The translations under genes were made by a program, and so were the position numbers. Source: a bacterium (GTDB lineage: Bacteria; Acidobacteriota; Thermoanaerobaculia; Thermoanaerobaculales; Sulfomarinibacteraceae). From it: a stretch of 46,330 nt of DNA. Numbering within the stretch: position 1 is the stretch's first letter; the number at the start of each line of letters is the position of its first letter. The notes beneath the pieces were generated by a model. The model was not told the origin of the DNA and searched no databases. It worked only from the letters and a program-made list of their open reading frames with translations. The stretch lies in the NCBI GenBank assembly GCA_024229275.1, contig JAAESQ010000276.1, positions 1 to 46,330 on the forward strand, read 5' to 3'. This document shows, one piece after another, positions 42,910 to 46,330 of the stretch.

Positions 42910-44319
42910 ATGAAGAGAGTCGTTTCTTTCTGTCTCATCGCCATGGTTCTAGGATGCGGAGTCCAAGCTCCATCCAGCCAACACGTTCCTGATTCTAGGC
43001 TCATCGTTCACGCAAGCGACACACTTACCGTTGATCAAGCACTTGCAGCTGAGGCTAAGGATGCTTTTCTCCATGCTTGGACTGGGTATGAGAGTCATGC
43101 TTGGGGCCACGACTCACTGCAGCCAATAAGTCGCCAAGGCAAGGACTGGTATGAGGCTTCGTTGTTGATGACGCCAGTAGATGCGTACGACACCATGGTG
43201 ATCATGGGCCTTGAAGAGCAAGCTGAACAAGCTAGAACGTTGGTCTTCGAGCAGCTGAGCTTTGAGAAGGATATGTCCGTTCAGGTATTCGAAATCACGA
43301 TCCGTCACCTCGGTGGATTGATTTCGGCATACCAACTCGACGGCGATTCTAGATGGTTGGTGCTGGCCACCGATTTGGCGAATAGGTTACTGCCGGCTTT
43401 TAACTCCCCCACCGGAATGCCCTACGTCTTTGTAAACCTCGTCACCGGCGCCGTTGAACAGCCCCACAACAACCCAGCGGAGATCGGTTCCTTGATCTTG
43501 GAGTTTGGTCAGCTGAGTCGTCTGACTGGCGACATGCGGTACTACGATGCAGCGAAAACCGCGGTACAGGAGCTATTTAACAGACGTTCCGAGCTGGGAT
43601 TGGTTGGGACCATAATCGACGTGGAGACCGGCCAATGGCTGAACCCGGAGAGTCATGTGGGTGCGCGGATCGACTCATACTACGAATACTTGCTCAAGGC
43701 GTGGCTCCTCTTCGGCGACGAGACCTTCCTTGCCAAGTGGAATTTGAGTCGGGACGCTTGCAACACCCATTTGGCCCACACGACTGACCAGTCGGGACTT
43801 TGGTATGGGATTGTAGACATGAACTCCGGAGAAAGAACCAGCACAACTTTCGGTGCCCTCCACGCCTTCTTACCCGCAGTACTGGCGCTGGGCGGTGACC
43901 TGGACAGGGCCAGCACTCTCATGGACTCCGTCTACTCCATGTGGACACGCTATGGTGTTGAGCCCGAACTATTCAACTACGTGTCCGGAGAGATCATCCA
44001 CGCCGGCTATCCTCTTCGCCCAGAAGCGCTTGAGTCAGCCTACTACCTCTATGTGCTCACCGGCGATAAACGCTATCGCGAGATGGGCACCGACATATTC
44101 CACCGGATCATCAGGGCCTCCAGGGTGGAAGATGGCTTCGCTCATATTAAGGATGTGCGCACCAACGAGAAAAACGACGGTATGCAGTCTTTCTTCCTGG
44201 CAGAAACCTTGAAGTACGCTTACCTTTTGGCAGATCCGACAGCGTTGGATTTTGATGAAGTCATCTTCAACACGGAAGCACATCCCTTCCGGATAATTCA
44301 GCCTGAATTGAATAGGTGA
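42910..44319 (+). CDS. GH47 alpha-mannosidase lipoprotein
   Basis: This 469-residue protein has a lipobox (VLGC, Cys16). The rest is a full glycoside hydrolase family 47 domain. Diagnostic blocks are TPVDAYDTMVIMGL (88-101), VFEITIRHLGGLISAY with Glu128, ARIDSYYEYLLKAWLL with Asp255, GYPLRPEALESAYYLY with Glu372, MQSFFLAETLKYAYLL and FNTEAHPFR with calcium-binding Thr455. Glu128, Asp255 and Glu372 align with the three catalytic acids of eukaryotic class I alpha-1,2-mannosidases. The family inverts configuration and is mostly eukaryotic, so a bacterial lipoprotein form is uncommon. It would trim alpha-1,2-mannose from glycans outside the cell. The ATG at 42910 follows a GAGG box. Confidence 0.92.
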   Translation: MKRVVSFCLIAMVLGCGVQAPSSQHVPDSRLIVHASDTLTVDQALAAEAKDAFLHAWTGYESHAWGHDSLQPISRQGKDWYEASLLMTPVDAYDTMVIMGLEEQAEQARTLVFEQLSFEKDMSVQVFEITIRHLGGLISAYQLDGDSRWLVLATDLANRLLPAFNSPTGMPYVFVNLVTGAVEQPHNNPAEIGSLILEFGQLSRLTGDMRYYDAAKTAVQELFNRRSELGLVGTIIDVETGQWLNPESHVGARIDSYYEYLLKAWLLFGDETFLAKWNLSRDACNTHLAHTTDQSGLWYGIVDMNSGERTSTTFGALHAFLPAVLALGGDLDRASTLMDSVYSMWTRYGVEPELFNYVSGEIIHAGYPLRPEALESAYYLYVLTGDKRYREMGTDIFHRIIRASRVEDGFAHIKDVRTNEKNDGMQSFFLAETLKYAYLLADPTALDFDEVIFNTEAHPFRIIQPELNR

Positions 44320-44518
44320 CGATCCGGAAGCGGGTTGTCTTCAATACGATTAGCATCAGGGCAGTGAAGATCCAGCTCACTTCATGTTCTATCAGAACTG
44401 GGAATCCCGTGAGCTGTGGCAGACGCATATGGGTGCGCAGCACCTGCAGGACTTCATGGCTGCAACCGAAGGCGCAGCTGAGGTATTCACTCTCAATGAG
44501 ATGACGAGACTGGTTTAG
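44312..44518 (+). pseudogene. Decayed antibiotic-biosynthesis-monooxygenase (YgiN-like) fragment
   Basis: One frame encodes the C-terminal two thirds of an ABM-domain protein: DPEAGCLQYD, a TAG stop at 44351-44353, then HQGSEDPAHFMFYQNWESRE, LWQTHMGAQHLQDFM, ATEGAAEVFTLNEMTRLV. In intact relatives the TAG position is a Leu in a YDLHQ motif, so a single base change explains the stop. The first 30 or so residues are gone, and the fragment begins within the last bases of the GH47 gene. No start or ribosome binding site is present. Intact ABM proteins are small ferredoxin-fold oxygenases or quinol oxidases of about 100 residues. Confidence 0.8.
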
Positions 44519-44648
44519 CCACGTCGTCACCATGGGATTCGAAAATTGCTAGACGCCTATAGCGCCTCGCTCCTCGGGTGCAAAATACTGGCACTCCTTG
44601 TATCAGCCAAATAGCAATCGTCTCATTGTCATTGCGGCACCAAAAAAC

Positions 44649-46330
44649 CTACTTCACTCTTTTTCTGATGCTGTAGAACTGACCATTCACATCCAGTTTG
44701 TATGCAGTAACTTGTCCGGATTCGTCCTTCTGAAACGTGATCTCGTAGATACTCGTCCCCCACCGGGCCATGAAAGTGTCATTGGAGATTGGATACATCT
44801 CCATGACTCCGGCTGAACTGGCGAAAAGTTTCCCGTCTTCCTGCCAAACTCTGGAGTTGCCTGATTCTCTCAGATACTCTCCGAGTATGGGATCTATGTC
44901 GATCTGATCGATCTTTGCGGGCTCTAGCTTTGCCATGAGGTACTTAGCTGTGCTTGATTCAGGATCCAGCTGTTTGGCTTTCAGTACAAACTCCTTTGCC
45001 CTGTCTGAATCCCCTTTCCCGATAGAGACGTCGGCCATCCCTGTGAGTCCACTCTGGTTCTCTGGATCTGCCTTGAGAATCGCGGAATAGAACTCTTCGG
45101 CACCGTCAAAATCACGATTTTCAATCGCCCGCGACCCGAGGAAACTGGCCTGTCCGCGCAGTTGGTTCACCTTTTCTTGAAGCTCTTCATCGATTTCTGC
45201 AAAGAGCCTAGCGGTGTCTTCTCCACCGTCTCTGATGAACATGCGGTTGAGTCGAATCTGTGCTGATTCGAGGCCCGGATAGTCGAATGCTCTTATTGCT
45301 GGAGCTTTGAGACTGATCGCCTTTTGTGTTACAGGCCCAGAGATTGCGTGACAATTGTCGCTATTCACAAAGAATGCGGTGCCGAGCTTCTCCTCCTTGA
45401 GAATCTCGAAATAGCATTTGAACTCGCCATTGTCCCCCCAGTGCCAGATGGAGAGTCCCTGGTCTGTTGTGTTGAGTCCGAATCCCAGCCCCCAGGAAAT
45501 TCCTTCAACCCTATCTGTGTAGGCGTCAATCTGAGGACTCAACATCTCGTCATGGATTTCCTTCTTCAATCCAACGCCGTTGACAATAGCTTCGAGGAAG
45601 ATCGCGTAGTCTCTGGCAGTGGTATATAGAGAAGCGCCCGGAGTCGCTGTAGTGTTTTTCCCTCGTGGGGTCACGTCCCCTAATGAGTTGTGGCTTGAAG
45701 CAATTCTGCCTTCATAGTCGTCCTGCCAGACATAGCTGCTATCTTTCATGCCAAGCGGTTCAAAGATCCTTTCCTTGCTGAATTCAACCAAGGACTCTCC
45801 GGTGACGCTCTCCACAACAAATGCAAGCAACGAAAACGCTTCACCTGAGTAGCTGAACTTTTCGCCAGGTTCGAACTTGAAGACCAGTTTGCCGCCGTTG
45901 AACCAATTGGGGAAACCGGTTGAATGCGTCAGCACATGTCTGGCCGTGAGCTTGCCGAGCCTCTCGTCTTCTGTCTTATAGGCTAGGTCTTTTCGTTCCA
46001 GAAATTCCCGTGAGACAAAATCCAGAAACGGCTTGTCGAGGTCGAGTTTCCCTTCCTGGACGAGTTTCATCACGCCATAGGCGAAAATAGGCTTGCTCAA
46101 AGAAGCAGCCTCGAAGACTGTGTCCTGTTCCACGGATTCACCGGAGTCAGCATCTTTCACTCCGAACTCGTGGAGCCAAGCGATGCTGCCGTTCCTGATC
46201 AGGGCAAATGACATCCCTGGAATCAAAGCTTCATCCATCAGCTCGGGAATTACCGATTTCAGTTCTGCAGTGAGTTTTTCCCCTGGATCCATCGTTTTGG
46301 CTTCGACTTCAGCCACAACAGGCTTAGCCA
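44649..46330 (-). CDS. S12 serine hydrolase with TPR repeats, 5' end outside the window
   Basis: The frame is open from the window edge to a stop at 44649, giving at least 560 residues. GTG 46316 could be read as a start, but the codons before it stay open and a signal peptide would be expected further upstream, so the gene is taken as partial. The beta-lactamase-fold domain has SxxK (Ser72-Lys75 counting from GTG 46316, AASLSKPIF), Tyr156-Ser-Gly (FSYSGEAF) and HWGDNGEF in the KTG position. After about residue 365 come TPR-like helices (DFDGAEEFYSAILKADPENQ, and DSDRAKEFVLKAKQLDPESS), then a beta-rich lipocalin-like end. It is the third S12 hydrolase here and the only one with TPRs. Confidence 0.87.
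   Translation of the reverse strand, partial: AKPVVAEVEAKTMDPGEKLTAELKSVIPELMDEALIPGMSFALIRNGSIAWLHEFGVKDADSGESVEQDTVFEAASLSKPIFAYGVMKLVQEGKLDLDKPFLDFVSREFLERKDLAYKTEDERLGKLTARHVLTHSTGFPNWFNGGKLVFKFEPGEKFSYSGEAFSLLAFVVESVTGESLVEFSKERIFEPLGMKDSSYVWQDDYEGRIASSHNSLGDVTPRGKNTTATPGASLYTTARDYAIFLEAIVNGVGLKKEIHDEMLSPQIDAYTDRVEGISWGLGFGLNTTDQGLSIWHWGDNGEFKCYFEILKEEKLGTAFFVNSDNCHAISGPVTQKAISLKAPAIRAFDYPGLESAQIRLNRMFIRDGGEDTARLFAEIDEELQEKVNQLRGQASFLGSRAIENRDFDGAEEFYSAILKADPENQSGLTGMADVSIGKGDSDRAKEFVLKAKQLDPESSTAKYLMAKLEPAKIDQIDIDPILGEYLRESGNSRVWQEDGKLFASSAGVMEMYPISNDTFMARWGTSIYEITFQKDESGQVTAYKLDVNGQFYSIRKRVK

Overview
The window reads as a chromosomal segment of a Gram-negative bacterium with moderately high GC (mid-50s percent by eye). 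It has no phage, integrase, transposase, tRNA, rRNA or CRISPR array. Many products carry Sec, Tat or lipoprotein signals, and several families (VWFA-related proteins, PD40 propellers, S12 serine hydrolases, ECF/anti-sigma pairs) are typical of Acidobacteriota and neighbouring phyla. That taxonomic guess is an inference from family content only. Two thin repeat families and three gene remnants suggest a genome that turns over its intergenic DNA.

Layout. 1-6.4 kb: 5' end of an aminopeptidase P-like gene, a proline racemase/hydroxyproline dehydratase family enzyme, a short PrmA-like methyltransferase, a PD40 propeller protein, an SMP-30-type lipoprotein abutting the 3' half of a lost PLP-dependent desulfhydrase/deaminase gene, and an ankyrin-PD40 fusion. 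6.4-16.9 kb: a secreted gamma-glutamyltransferase homologue, a coupled small-protein/membrane-protein pair, an HGSNAT-like membrane acyltransferase, a large GT-C-like membrane protein, a hybrid histidine kinase, a TPR remnant and an aldo/keto reductase. 17.1-20.5 kb: two S12 serine hydrolases. 20.9-26.0 kb: a tightly overlapping trio VWFA - TPR - VWFA, all predicted to be exported. 26.4-31.7 kb (minus strand): a CzcA-type metal efflux operon with a Cys-rich secreted protein, a coupled 55-residue peptide, and an adaptor with four Cys/His repeats. 31.9-32.6 kb: a DUF3024 pair. 32.7-35.7 kb (minus strand): an ECF sigma factor, a membrane anti-sigma-like protein and a secreted caspase-like protease with a C-terminal beta-barrel-like region, all joined by ATGA overlaps. 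35.9-40.8 kb: a lipoprotein arylsulfatase with a clear terminator, then an operon of a 44-residue pentapeptide-repeat protein, a PD40 protein and FxsA, then an N-acetylmuramoyl-L-alanine amidase. 40.9-46.3 kb: two unrecognised exported proteins, a bacterial GH47 alpha-mannosidase lipoprotein, a decayed monooxygenase fragment with an in-frame amber codon, and the truncated start of a third serine hydrolase with TPRs.

How the genes work together. Most of the cargo acts outside the cytoplasm: peptide, glycan and sulfate-ester hydrolysis (GGT, S12 hydrolases, amidase, sulfatase, GH47), metal export, and propeller or VWFA surface proteins. The two units that best qualify as systems are the sigma/anti-sigma/caspase-barrel operon and the VWFA-TPR-VWFA operon. 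Both have architecture readable from sequence but no assignable function. Small genes below usual length cutoffs (55 aa at 31022-31189, 44 aa at 39778-39912) have strong ribosome binding sites and sit inside operons, so they are likely real.
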